In this document: positions 1-8,319 of the stretch, one piece after another | Layout: every line of letters starts with the position of its first letter | How positions within the stretch are numbered: position 1 is the stretch's first letter | Assembly (NCBI GenBank): GCA_017620395.1 | Contig: JAFZQJ010000028.1 | Span: 1-37,368 of the forward strand | Reading direction: 5' to 3' | Origin: Clostridia bacterium | GTDB lineage: Bacteria; Bacillota; Clostridia; Oscillospirales; RGIG8002 | DNA: 37,368 nt | Position numbers and translations under genes: made by a program | The notes under the pieces: model-generated | The model's database searches: none | What the model was told of the DNA's origin: nothing | Seen by the model: only the letters and a program-made list of their open reading frames with translations

Positions 1-344
<344 letters not shown>

Positions 345-355
345 TTATTATCCAT

Positions 356-910
356 TCAGTTGGCGACCTTTACGGTCGCGGGACGTATTACTGTTTCGCC
401 GAGCCTGTAGCCCTTGCGGAAGACCTGCGCGACGGAGTTCTCCGGCAGGGACTCGTCCTCGACGTGCATAACCGCGTCGTGAAGCTTCGGATCGAAAGAT
501 TCGGTCTCGATCTCCTCGACGCCGGCGTCGGCAAGCGCCTTCGCGCACTGCTTCGCGATAAGCTCGACGCCGCTGCGGAGCTTCTCCGCGTCCGCGTTTT
601 CGCTCGCGAGCGCCGCCTCGATGCTGTCGAGCACCGGCAGGAGCTTCGCGACGGTGTCCGCCGCGACGGAGGTATAAAGCTCCGTCTTCTCGCGCGCGGT
701 ACGCTTGCGGTAGTTATCGTATTCGGCGGTGGTGCGCAGCAGCAGGTCGTTGACCCTCGCGAGCTCGGCTTCCGCCGCTTCAAGCTTTGTTTTAAGCGCT
801 TCAAGCTCCTTCTTCGAGGATTCCTTTTTCGCGCCGTCCTTCTTCGCCGGCTGACCGGCGGGCTTTTTGACTTCCTTTTCGGAAGCCGGCTTCTTCTCGT
901 TATCCGTCAT
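356..910 (-). CDS. grpE: Nucleotide exchange factor GrpE
   Basis: 184 residues, the usual length for GrpE. The N-terminus (about 1-35) is a Lys/Glu-rich, probably disordered extension. It is followed by a long coiled coil (about 35-95) containing the family signature DNYRKRTAREK, and then the C-terminal beta domain with SFDPKLHDAVMH and VRKGYRLGETVIRPATVKV-like sequence (here VFRKGYRLGETVIRPA). GrpE dimers speed ADP release from DnaK in the cytoplasm. The start ATG follows AGAGGTAATCAGG and lies 12 bp after the hrcA stop, so the two are translationally close. The order hrcA-grpE-dnaK is the standard Firmicutes arrangement and supports the call. Confidence 0.97.
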   Translation of the reverse strand: MTDNEKKPASEKEVKKPAGQPAKKDGAKKESSKKELEALKTKLEAAEAELARVNDLLLRTTAEYDNYRKRTAREKTELYTSVAADTVAKLLPVLDSIEAALASENADAEKLRSGVELIAKQCAKALADAGVEEIETESFDPKLHDAVMHVEDESLPENSVAQVFRKGYRLGETVIRPATVKVAN

Positions 911-922
911 CCTGATTACCTC

Positions 923-1936
923 TTATCTGTACTCGTCCGAAAGCAGCTCGGAGAGGGTTTTCGCAATGAAATCGACGCTGGCGACGGCGTCGCGGTAGTT
1001 CAGGCGCACCGGCCCGATGAGCGCGACGCTGCCCTCGCCGGAGGGCGAATCGTAGCCGCATCCGACGACCGCCGCGTCGGAAAGGCGCTCATCCGCGCTG
1101 TCGCTGCCGAGCAGGACGGTCGCGCTGCTGCCGTGGATCCTGCGGAGCAGGTCGCTGAGCGCGTCGCGCCGGTCGAAAAGCTCGACGACGCGGTGCGCGG
1201 TAACGGCGTCCGCGCGGTGAAGCAGCTGCGAAACGCCGCCGATGTAGACCGAGCCGCTGTCGCAGTCCGAAAGCGTCGCGAGCGCGGTCGCGAAAAGCGC
1301 GTTTCCGTCGCCGCTGAGCTCAAGCTCGCGGCATAGGTCTTCCATTTCCTTCGCGAGCTCGGAGTTGATCTCGCGGTCGGCGAAACGTTCGTTTATCGCC
1401 CTGCTGAGCATTTCAAGCTCCTCGGGCGAGACCTCGCCGCGCGTGCGGCAGCTTCGCGGATTCGCCGCGCCGTCGTTCGTCACGGCGACGACGACGTAGA
1501 CGCAGCTGTCGGCGACGATGAGGTTCATCTTCATCAGCCGCAGGCCCTTTATATACGGGGTTATCGCGACGGAGGCGCACTCCGTCATACGCGAAAGGAG
1601 CTGACTGGCGCGGTCGAGGAGCGTGCCCGCGGAGGGAGCTCCGCTGCGCAGCTCGGCGAGAACCTCGGAGCGCACCGCTTCGGGCAGCGGCTCCTTCGGC
1701 ATAAGCCTGTTGACGAAAAGGCGGTACGCCTCCACGGTGGGAACGCGGCCGGATGAGGTGTGCGGCTGCTCAAGCAGTCCCGCGCGCTCCAACTCCGCCA
1801 TGTCGTTGCGGATCGTCGCGGAGGAAACGCCGCCGAGCTTTTCGGCAACGAGCTTCGAGCCGACGGGTTCGCCGCTTTCGACGTAGCCGTTGACCACGAT
1901 GCGCAGTATTTCGTTTCTTCTGTCGCCTATCTCCAT
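923..1936 (-). CDS. hrcA: Heat-inducible transcription repressor HrcA
   Basis: 337 residues from the ATG at 1934-1936. The N-terminal winged helix reads RRNEILRIVVNGYVESGEPV, then SSATIRNDMAELERAGLLEQPHTSSGRVPT, the classical HrcA DNA-recognition region. The rest is the GAF-like dimerisation domain with its inserted segment, ending SELLSDEYR. HrcA is the cytoplasmic repressor that binds CIRCE and depends on GroE for activity. The frame stays open upstream to about 2032, but that extension would run through the CIRCE element and the promoter, so the ATG at 1936 is chosen; it has a GGGGGTGA site just upstream. It is the first gene of the operon and so should be autoregulated. Confidence 0.97.
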   Translation of the reverse strand: MEIGDRRNEILRIVVNGYVESGEPVGSKLVAEKLGGVSSATIRNDMAELERAGLLEQPHTSSGRVPTVEAYRLFVNRLMPKEPLPEAVRSEVLAELRSGAPSAGTLLDRASQLLSRMTECASVAITPYIKGLRLMKMNLIVADSCVYVVVAVTNDGAANPRSCRTRGEVSPEELEMLSRAINERFADREINSELAKEMEDLCRELELSGDGNALFATALATLSDCDSGSVYIGGVSQLLHRADAVTAHRVVELFDRRDALSDLLRRIHGSSATVLLGSDSADERLSDAAVVGCGYDSPSGEGSVALIGPVRLNYRDAVASVDFIAKTLSELLSDEYR

Positions 1937-1977
1937 TCCGTTCACCCCCGGGGGCTGTCCGTTTCTTTCTCTGTCCG

Positions 1978-2004
1978 TTAGCACTCTTGACCTCCGAGTG
2001 CCAA
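1978..2004 (-). promoter_or_regulatory. CIRCE operator of the hrcA operon
   Basis: On the plus strand the site reads TTAGCACTC, 9 bases, GAGTGCCAA. The consensus is TTAGCACTC-N9-GAGTGCTAA, so there is a single mismatch in one arm. It sits directly downstream of the -10 box, across the expected transcription start and 5' leader of hrcA, where bound HrcA would block initiation. Confidence 0.96.
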
Positions 2005-2011
2005 CTCTGTT

Positions 2012-2039
2012 ATTGTACACCTTTTTACACAAAAGTCAA
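2012..2039 (-). promoter_or_regulatory. Sigma-A-type promoter of hrcA-grpE-dnaK
   Basis: Reading the minus strand, -35 TTGACT (2034-2039) and -10 TACAAT (2012-2017) are separated by 16 bases. The expected start falls at about 2004-2006, at the edge of CIRCE. Confidence 0.85.
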
Positions 2040-2061
2040 TAAATAAATTGTGAAATTTTTG

Positions 2062-2097
2062 AAAAAACGCCGGAGCGTCCGCAAGACGCTCCGGCGT
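2062..2097 (-). terminator. Rho-independent terminator after the MscS gene
   Basis: A 13-bp perfect GC-rich stem (2067-2079 with 2085-2097, loop of 5) is followed on the minus strand by six T residues. It lies 29 bp beyond the stop codon of the mechanosensitive channel gene and insulates the hrcA promoter from it. Confidence 0.88.
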
Positions 2098-2125
2098 ATG
2101 ACGTTATATAGCTTTTTTCGACGCT

Positions 2126-2977
2126 TTAATCCTTCTTCCCGGCGTCAACGACGTTGACGTAGGTGTACGGGATCTCAATGCCGACGGCGATGAGCGCCTC
2201 GCGCACGCGGACGTTCACGTCGTCGATAACAAGCTCGGTGCGGACTCCCTTGTCGTAATACACGGTAACGGCGAGGATGAGCGCGCTGTCGGCGAACTGC
2301 AGGAAGTACGGCGGCGTATAGCCGGTCTTTTCACTGTGGGTGCGCTTGATGGGCTTGGAGTATTCGCTGCTCTCAACGGCGGCGGCGATGGCGTCCTTCG
2401 CCTTCTGCATATCCGTATCGTAGCTGACGGCGTATTTCAGCTGCACCGACTTATCCTTGCGGCCGTAGCTGAAGTTGACCAGCTTCTGCGCGTTCAGCAC
2501 GCTGTTGGGGATGACTATTCGCTGCGTGTCGACGCCGATGAGCACGACGTGACGGACGTTCATTCCCTCCACCGTTCCGGAGGTGCCGTCGTCGAGCACT
2601 ATGCGGTCGCCGATTTCGAACGGCTTGTGGATGCTGATCATCAGGCCGGCAAGGATGTCCTTGATGACGTCCTGCGCGGCGAATGCGAGCACGGCGCTGA
2701 TTATCGCCGTTCCGCCGAGGAGAGTCTGCCATATCGCCTCGAAGCCGCTGAAGAACGAAACCGTTATCACGAACGCCGCGATCACGATAACGACCGCGTT
2801 GACGCGCTCAAAGAACACGAGCTGCAGTCCGCCGCGGCGGCGCTGTATCCTGCGGAAAACGGCCTTGTTTATGCGCGTGGCGACCCACGCGAGGAACGCT
2901 ATCACGACGACTACTCCCGCGTAAGCAAGGATACGCCACGGAAGTTCAAGATTGTTTATAAGCGTACGCAAATCCAC
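2126..2977 (-). CDS. MscS-family small-conductance mechanosensitive channel
   Basis: 283 residues. Three hydrophobic helices are visible: about 14-33 (ILAYAGVVVVIAFLAWVA), 58-78 (VNAVVIVIAAFVITVSFFSG) and the pore-lining TM3 at about 85-120, which is Gly/Ala-rich and contains AFAAQDVIKDILAGLMI. The soluble beta domain follows with KPFEIGDRIVLDDGTSGTVE and IVIPNSVLNAQKLVNFS, both typical of MscS. The channel opens under membrane tension to release solutes in hypo-osmotic shock. The start is uncertain. A GTG at 2975-2977 begins the frame, but the ribosome site AAGGTG is almost touching it; the TTG two codons later has a better spacing of 7 bases. The gene stands alone between two terminator/promoter boundaries. 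Confidence 0.92.
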   Translation of the reverse strand: MDLRTLINNLELPWRILAYAGVVVVIAFLAWVATRINKAVFRRIQRRRGGLQLVFFERVNAVVIVIAAFVITVSFFSGFEAIWQTLLGGTAIISAVLAFAAQDVIKDILAGLMISIHKPFEIGDRIVLDDGTSGTVEGMNVRHVVLIGVDTQRIVIPNSVLNAQKLVNFSYGRKDKSVQLKYAVSYDTDMQKAKDAIAAAVESSEYSKPIKRTHSEKTGYTPPYFLQFADSALILAVTVYYDKGVRTELVIDDVNVRVREALIAVGIEIPYTYVNVVDAGKKD

Positions 2978-3145
2978 ATCACCTTCGCTGTCTGTTTGTT
3001 TGAACCGATACTATATAATACACCACTTTGCCTCCGTTGCGCAATAGAAAACCGCAAAAAAGCTGAAAATCATGCGCTGTGCGCCGAAACATAGGCGGTA
3101 TCCGCGTTTCCGCGCTTTCAAAAGGCAAATTTTGATAAAATTGTG

Positions 3146-3174
3146 TTGACAATCACCGCTTTGTCATATATAAT
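3146..3174 (+). promoter_or_regulatory. Consensus sigma-A promoter of the zinc-ribbon membrane protein
   Basis: TTGACA (3146-3151), 17 bases, TATAAT (3169-3174): a perfect match to the housekeeping consensus, 39 bp before the start codon. Confidence 0.92.
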
Positions 3175-3212
3175 CAAAGTAGACTCTAATTATTACAGAG
3201 GAGGAAAATTCT

Positions 3213-3797
3213 ATGTTTTGTCCGAAATGCGGAATGGAGCTGCCCGACGGCTCCCAGTTCTGCCCCGCTTGCGGCGCTCAGTTGGGCGCTCAGGCTCCCG
3301 CGCCTCAGGCCGCGCCCCAGCAGGGTGCCAAGCCCGCAGGAATCTTCACCATGCCCAGCGTCGGAAGCTTCGCCGCGATGTTTGTCGCTCTGCTTTGCTT
3401 CATCTTCGGTTTCCTGCCGCTCATCAGCTCTAAGTACGGCGGATCCGCCGGTCTGTTCTCCGGCGGCAGCGCGTTCGATGTTAACGTGCTGCTTGGTTTC
3501 GGCAAGATCTTCATGATCATCCAGATCATCCTGTTCTTCGTGTATCTTGCTTCCCAGTTCGTTGATTTCAACAAGTTCCTCAACATCCCCTTCAAAGTAT
3601 CCGAAAAAATGCCTATCATTTATTTCGCGTGCTTTGGCGTAGCGCTTCTCTTCACCTTCATCGGAGCGCTTATCGGCGTCAGCGGATTCCACTTCTCCCC
3701 CGCCGTCTGCTGGTACTTCGCGGTTGTCTTCTGCATCTGCGGATTCGTGCTTGTTTTCAAGCCCGACCTGCTCAACGGCCTCATCAAGAAGCAGTAA
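3213..3797 (+). CDS. Zinc-ribbon integral membrane protein, unknown function
   Basis: 194 residues with a strong AGAGGAGG ribosome site. Residues 1-22 form a short zinc ribbon with two CxxC knuckles, CPKC and CPAC ([20 protein letters not shown]). A flexible Gln/Pro/Ala linker follows (about 25-42), then four hydrophobic stretches at about 50-72, 95-118, 133-155 and 165-183. This zinc-ribbon plus multi-helix design is common in Firmicutes, but the proteins are mostly uncharacterised. The ribbon should be cytoplasmic and probably has a structural or interaction role. It is a single-gene unit with a perfect promoter and a strong terminator, so it is likely well and constitutively expressed. No specific function can be assigned. 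Confidence 0.88.
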   Translation: MFCPKCGMELPDGSQFCPACGAQLGAQAPAPQAAPQQGAKPAGIFTMPSVGSFAAMFVALLCFIFGFLPLISSKYGGSAGLFSGGSAFDVNVLLGFGKIFMIIQIILFFVYLASQFVDFNKFLNIPFKVSEKMPIIYFACFGVALLFTFIGALIGVSGFHFSPAVCWYFAVVFCICGFVLVFKPDLLNGLIKKQ

Positions 3798-3818
3798 TCC
3801 AAGACTCAACTTCAAAAA

Positions 3819-3848
3819 GAACCGCCGATATCGGCGGTTCTTTTTTTA
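3819..3848 (+). terminator. Rho-independent terminator after the zinc-ribbon gene
   Basis: A 22-base perfect palindrome (3819-3840, GAACCGCCGA and its complement) is followed by a run of T residues (TTCTTTTTTT), 22 bp after the stop codon. Confidence 0.92.
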
Positions 3849-3964
3849 CGCGCAAAAGCGCGGATATTGCGGTTTTCCGGCGCAGCCGGAGGTATATTTT
3901 GTGTACGCGTCGCAGCGTGTCGCCGCAGGTCGAACGGTTCTCGGGCGCATTATGCGGAAAACGC

Positions 3965-3993
3965 TTGAAAACCCGTGAAGCGTGCATTATAAT
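3965..3993 (+). promoter_or_regulatory. Sigma-A-type promoter of the Spo0A-like gene
   Basis: TTGAAA (3965-3970), 17 bases, TATAAT (3988-3993), about 67 bp before the ATG. Between 3849 and 3964 I see no gene. Confidence 0.78.
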
Positions 3994-4060
3994 ACAAGAA
4001 GACCGAAGAAAAAGGCAACTCACGACCGCAAAAAAACAATATTTGAGAGGAGCTCGCAGT

Positions 4061-4813
4061 ATGAAGTACAAGGTGCTTATTGCGGACGAATGCTTCGGAA
4101 ACAGCGACGAAGCAAAGCGCATTCTCAAAGGGTATGATATGCAGGCGGTTTTCTGCGGAAGGGACGGCAGAGAGGTCATAAAAATGACAGAGGATCTCAA
4201 GCCGGACGCAGTTGTGATGAATATGGCGATGCGCAGCATAGACGCGCTCGGCGTTCTTTCGCTGATGAAGGCGAGGAAGGACGCGCCCGGGTTCATAGTG
4301 ACCTATTCGGGAAGCGACGGCGCGGCCGCCGCCGAGGCCGTCGAGCAGGGCGCGGCATACTGCCTCGAGCTGCCCGTCGACAGGCATTTGCTCGCGGCGC
4401 GGCTCGATATGCTGCGAATGCGGAACGACGTCAGGCGTATGATAAGCGCGCCGCCGGAACGGAAGCTCGACGCGGAAGCGGAAATCACGGAGCTGCTCCA
4501 TACGCTCGCCGTACCGGCGCACATAAAGGGATACCAGTATCTTCGTGAAGCGATCTCGCTTACGCTCCGGAATATGGACCTGATAAACTCCGTGACGAAG
4601 GAGCTCTATCCGATGGTCGCAAAGCGCTTCGGCACGACGCCTTCGCGCGCGGAACGCGCGATACGGCACGCGATAGAGGTCGCGTGGGACCGCGGCGACG
4701 TCGACGTGCTCAACGGATTTTTCGGCTACACGATACGCTCCGACCGCGGCAAGCCGACGAACAGCGAATTCATAGCGCTCGTCGCCGACAAGCTGCGGCT
4801 GAAAGCGATCTGA
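4061..4813 (+). CDS. Spo0A-family response regulator with a degenerate receiver
   Basis: 250 residues from the ATG at 4061, with GAGAGGAG eight bases upstream. The C-terminal half (about 140-248) is a clear Spo0A DNA-binding domain: [16 protein letters not shown], then [29 protein letters not shown], then [17 protein letters not shown]. In Bacillus and Clostridium, Spo0A phosphorylated on the receiver Asp is the master switch for sporulation and stationary phase. Here the receiver has lost its chemistry. The phospho-acceptor position reads VVMNMAM, with Asn (AAT) for the usual Asp of VLDIIMP. The following MPHLDG is MRSIDA, and the LKPFD lysine motif is ELPVD. It may act without phosphorylation, or be a paralog of a true spo0A elsewhere. 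An open frame extends upstream but lacks a ribosome site and homology. Confidence 0.92.
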   Translation: MKYKVLIADECFGNSDEAKRILKGYDMQAVFCGRDGREVIKMTEDLKPDAVVMNMAMRSIDALGVLSLMKARKDAPGFIVTYSGSDGAAAAEAVEQGAAYCLELPVDRHLLAARLDMLRMRNDVRRMISAPPERKLDAEAEITELLHTLAVPAHIKGYQYLREAISLTLRNMDLINSVTKELYPMVAKRFGTTPSRAERAIRHAIEVAWDRGDVDVLNGFFGYTIRSDRGKPTNSEFIALVADKLRLKAI

Positions 4814-4825
4814 ACGGTAACTGTC

Positions 4826-4868
4826 AAAAAAGGACCGTACCAAATTGATTTGGTACGGTCCTTTTTTG
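4826..4868. terminator. Bidirectional Rho-independent terminator
   Basis: A long perfect stem (AAAGGACCGTACCAAAT paired with its complement, loop TGA) is flanked by A-run and T-run. It lies between the Spo0A-like gene (plus) and the ABC permease (minus), which converge here, so it can serve both. Confidence 0.93.
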
Positions 4869-4878
4869 TTGCAAAGCG

Positions 4879-7800
4879 TCAGTTGACGTCCGTCAGCTTC
4901 AGGTGCTTGATCTTGCGCAGCGCGATCATATTCACGACGACGGTGAATATCACCGTGATGACCGCCGCGGCGCCCCACGCGAGGAAGTTCACGCTCCGGT
5001 CGAACTGCAGGAAGTTCTGCTCGAGCGTGCGTATGATGGCGTAGCCGATGCCGGCTCCGGCGAGGACGCCGAGGATAACGCCGAGCGCCGTCGTCACGAA
5101 GGTCTCGCGCAGGACGTAGCCCTTCGCCTCTTTGACGCTGAAGCCGTTGATCCGCATTACTGTCAGCTCGCGCTTCTTGTGCAGGATATACATATTCGTC
5201 AGGTTCATCAGCACGACGCCGGCGAGCACCGCCGCGATGAAGATAAAGAGCGCCACGACGGCGTCCGCCATCGAAGTCGAAGTTTCGACTATCGTCCTGT
5301 CGGCGTCCGCGCGGGTCACGGTATCGAAACCTTCCACGTTATGCAGCTTTTCGGTGAGCTGAGCTTCGTCCGCGCCGTTCAGGTCGACGAGGAAAGCGTT
5401 AGAGGGGCAGTAATCAAAGAAAAGCGACCAGTAATAATCCTTGCTCATTACTATCGTTCTGCCGATATAATTCTCGAAGACGCCGCCGACCCTCACGAAG
5501 ACCGTCCGCGCACCGAGCGTGAGGTCGAATTCGCTGCCGACGTCAAGCCCGAACATTTCCGCGGTGCGCCGCTGTATCAGCACGCCCTCGTTCGTCGCGA
5601 AGAGCGGCTTGCCGCTTCTCCAGTCGTTCAGGTGCATGAAATTGTTTATCGGGTCGATGCTGCCGCAGATGAGCTCGCCCATCTGCATATCTTCCGCGTT
5701 ATAAGTGACGTCCGCGCGGTAAACGTCTGTGAAGTCCACGCCTTCGTCGATCAGTATTTCACAGAATTTTTCGCGTCTTTCTTCCAGGTAGTCCGGCTCG
5801 TATTTAACTACGATATCATAGTCGGTCACGCCGCCGTACTGCTTATCGACGCAGCCCTTCATGGCGGAGCGGAGCGTGAGACCGACGACTATCAGCGCGC
5901 AGCATCCCGCCACGCTGACGATTGTTACGATAACGCGCTTCAGATCGCTGCGCATATTCAGAAGGATGAGGCGCGAATAGAGCGAAAGTCCGCGCCTGCC
6001 GCCCTGGCCCTTTCTGCCCGCGGGCATCTTATCCTGCATCAGCCTTACCGCCGGCTCACGCAGCAGCTTCGTGCAGGCGAACCATACCGCGACGGCGGCC
6101 ATTACCGCGGCGGCGGCGATGACCAGCACCGTCGGGAGCAGCATGAAGCGCGGCTTTGATATATCGAAGAAATAGTACTTGTTCAATCCGTTCAGCAGGA
6201 ACGGCTCTACGCCTAAGCGCGCGGCGGCGACTCCGAGGATTATGCCGAGCACCGTCGGCGAAACACCGAAGATGAGATACTTCGCGAATATTTCCTTATT
6301 GAAGAAGCCGAGCGCCTTCGTCGTGCCGATAAGCTTTCTGTGCTCGTCGACCATCTTGCCGACCGTGGCGAAGATAACGAGCGCGCCGACGATTATGAAA
6401 AGGAGGGAGAAGGTCATCTTTATGCTTGAGATGCTCTCGCTGCCCATTCGCAGCTGCGAGAAGCTCGCGTTTCCGTTGCCGGCGAAGGAAATCCAGCGGC
6501 ACGGCGGGATCGAATCGACCTTTTCACGCGCTTTGTAGTATTGCTCTCTTCCGTTGTCGAGCTCGACCTGGCCGTCTTCGATCTGCTTTTCGCCGTCGTC
6601 GAGCTTCTTCTGACCGTCGTCGATCTGCGCTTGTCCGTTCGCGGCTTCCGCGACGCCTTTTTCGTATTTCGCTTTCTGCGCCAGATACTCTTCCAGCCCG
6701 GCCTGATACTCTTTCACTCCGTCGTTATACTTCGCCTCGCCCGCATCGAACTGCGCCTTGCCGTCTTCGTATTTCGCAAGGCCGTCGCGGTACTGAACGA
6801 GGCCGGCTACGTATTCGTCGTGGCCTTTGTCCCATTGAGCGCATGCGTCGGCGAGCAAGTTGTAATCCTTCAGCATCGCGGAGGCGTTGCTCACAAGCGT
6901 GGCGCGGACGACGTCCATATCGTATTCGCCGTCTCCGGTGCGCGGAGGCTCGCTTAACATAGAGACCTTATAGAGCGCGACGAGCAGCTTGTCGGATATG
7001 CTCTCGGAATTGACTATCGCGCCGGCGACGTCCTCTATCGCTCTGCCGAGGTCGACTCTCAAGCTGTCGGTGAGCCAGAGATAACGCGCCGTTTCGGCGG
7101 GATCGTCGGCGTTCGCCTTTTCAACTTCCGCCCATCGTATCAGACTGTAGCCCTCGCCGTCCTTGAAGGCGAGCTTGTAGGCTTCCTTGAAGATATCGCG
7201 TATCTTCGCTTTGCCCTCCTCTATTGCGTCGAAGCCGTCCTCCAGCTCCTTTTTGGCGCTGTCGAGCTTCGCCTTTGCGGCGTCGAGCTCCTTTTTGCCG
7301 TCGACGAGCTTGACCCTCTCGGTATCGAGCGTCTTTTTTGCGGCGTCGAGCTCTTTTTTGCCCGCCTCTATCTTTACGCGTGCGTCGTCAAGGGCGGTCT
7401 TGCCGAAATCGAGCTTGACCTCGGCGTCGTGCAGCTCTATTATTCCGTCGATCAGCTCGGAGGTTTTTTCCGTTATTTCGCGGCGCGCGTCCTCAAGCTG
7501 TTTTTCCGCGTCGTCCAGCTTCTTTTCGTTCTCGTCAAGCTCGGCGTTCCAGCCGCCGCGCACGAACTCGTCGCGTTTCTCCGCGCGTTCGACCGCGATT
7601 TCATCGATCCTCTCCATAACGGCGTTGACAAGCTTGTTGTATTTCGCGGAAAAGCGGTTTATGCCGTCCGGCTTGTCGATGACGAGCTCCGCCCGCATGA
7701 AGCAGCCGTCGAGCTCCTCGTCGTCGAACGCCTCCCACTTGACGACGGCGTAAGGCACGTTCGGGACGATGGAGTTCACGTGATCGGGGTGTTTGACGAC

Positions 7801-8313
7801 GCCGACGATGACGAATTCGTTGACTTTAAGATGTTCGGCTTTTTTCTTGCCCTCGGCGTCGTAGAGGGTTATCCTGTCGCCGATACGGAGTCCCAGATTC
7901 TGTGAGGCGAACTCTTCTATCGCGCATTCGGAAACCTCCTGCGGCATACGCCCCTCGATAAGTTCCGCGACGTTGATGCGCTCGGTAACGGTTATCGCCT
8001 GGATATCCTCGCGCATATCGCCTTTCGGGATCTTCGCGTCGGTCAGGCGTATCGGCTCGGCGTCCGTGACGCCCTCGATCCCGCGGAGCGCCTCGAGATC
8101 CTCCTGCGTGAACATCAGCGTCGAAATGACCTCGATATCGCGGAAGTTGTACTTGTTATACAGCTCCGAACCGTTTATGCGCATCGCGTTCGCCGAAAAA
8201 TCGATGCCGAGGAAGGTGGTGGCGCCGATCATTGCGATTATTACGATGGAAAGGAACGATACCTTTTGTTTCCATATGTTCCTTATCGCGTCTTTTAACT
8301 GCGTTTTTTTCAT
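4879..8313 (-). CDS. ABC transporter permease, FtsX type, with long heptad coiled coils
   Basis: 1144 residues. It has an N-terminal membrane helix (about 18-38, FLSIVIIAMIGATTFLGIDF) and a MacB-type extracellular part (about 45-230). A first coiled coil runs at about 255-375, a helical spacer at 375-495 and a second coiled coil at about 500-600. A first FtsX block of three helices follows (about 630-750), then a helix near 793-815, a second extracellular domain, and a final three-helix FtsX block (about 1015-1135). The coiled coils are built of regular heptads with Asp-Gly pairs, such as YEDGKAQ and LDDGEKQ. Similar permeases in Firmicutes belong to the FtsX/SalY group that move lipids, peptides or transmit force rather than import nutrients; the substrate here is unknown. 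The ATPase gene ends 6 bp upstream, so the pair is one operon. Confidence 0.93.
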   Translation of the reverse strand: MKKTQLKDAIRNIWKQKVSFLSIVIIAMIGATTFLGIDFSANAMRINGSELYNKYNFRDIEVISTLMFTQEDLEALRGIEGVTDAEPIRLTDAKIPKGDMREDIQAITVTERINVAELIEGRMPQEVSECAIEEFASQNLGLRIGDRITLYDAEGKKKAEHLKVNEFVIVGVVKHPDHVNSIVPNVPYAVVKWEAFDDEELDGCFMRAELVIDKPDGINRFSAKYNKLVNAVMERIDEIAVERAEKRDEFVRGGWNAELDENEKKLDDAEKQLEDARREITEKTSELIDGIIELHDAEVKLDFGKTALDDARVKIEAGKKELDAAKKTLDTERVKLVDGKKELDAAKAKLDSAKKELEDGFDAIEEGKAKIRDIFKEAYKLAFKDGEGYSLIRWAEVEKANADDPAETARYLWLTDSLRVDLGRAIEDVAGAIVNSESISDKLLVALYKVSMLSEPPRTGDGEYDMDVVRATLVSNASAMLKDYNLLADACAQWDKGHDEYVAGLVQYRDGLAKYEDGKAQFDAGEAKYNDGVKEYQAGLEEYLAQKAKYEKGVAEAANGQAQIDDGQKKLDDGEKQIEDGQVELDNGREQYYKAREKVDSIPPCRWISFAGNGNASFSQLRMGSESISSIKMTFSLLFIIVGALVIFATVGKMVDEHRKLIGTTKALGFFNKEIFAKYLIFGVSPTVLGIILGVAAARLGVEPFLLNGLNKYYFFDISKPRFMLLPTVLVIAAAAVMAAVAVWFACTKLLREPAVRLMQDKMPAGRKGQGGRRGLSLYSRLILLNMRSDLKRVIVTIVSVAGCCALIVVGLTLRSAMKGCVDKQYGGVTDYDIVVKYEPDYLEERREKFCEILIDEGVDFTDVYRADVTYNAEDMQMGELICGSIDPINNFMHLNDWRSGKPLFATNEGVLIQRRTAEMFGLDVGSEFDLTLGARTVFVRVGGVFENYIGRTIVMSKDYYWSLFFDYCPSNAFLVDLNGADEAQLTEKLHNVEGFDTVTRADADRTIVETSTSMADAVVALFIFIAAVLAGVVLMNLTNMYILHKKRELTVMRINGFSVKEAKGYVLRETFVTTALGVILGVLAGAGIGYAIIRTLEQNFLQFDRSVNFLAWGAAAVITVIFTVVVNMIALRKIKHLKLTDVN

Positions 8314-8319
8314 ATGCGG

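Noticed and set aside
464-1336. A plus-strand frame opposite grpE and hrcA
   Set aside because: It is Arg/Val/Ala-rich, without a promoter or ribosome site, and antisense to two certain genes.
1937-2032. An N-terminal extension of HrcA
   Set aside because: It would cover the CIRCE element and the -10 box; the family start MEIGDRR follows a good ribosome site.
3629-4060. An upstream extension of the Spo0A-like frame
   Set aside because: It overlaps the preceding gene, its terminator and a promoter, and has no similarity to Spo0A.
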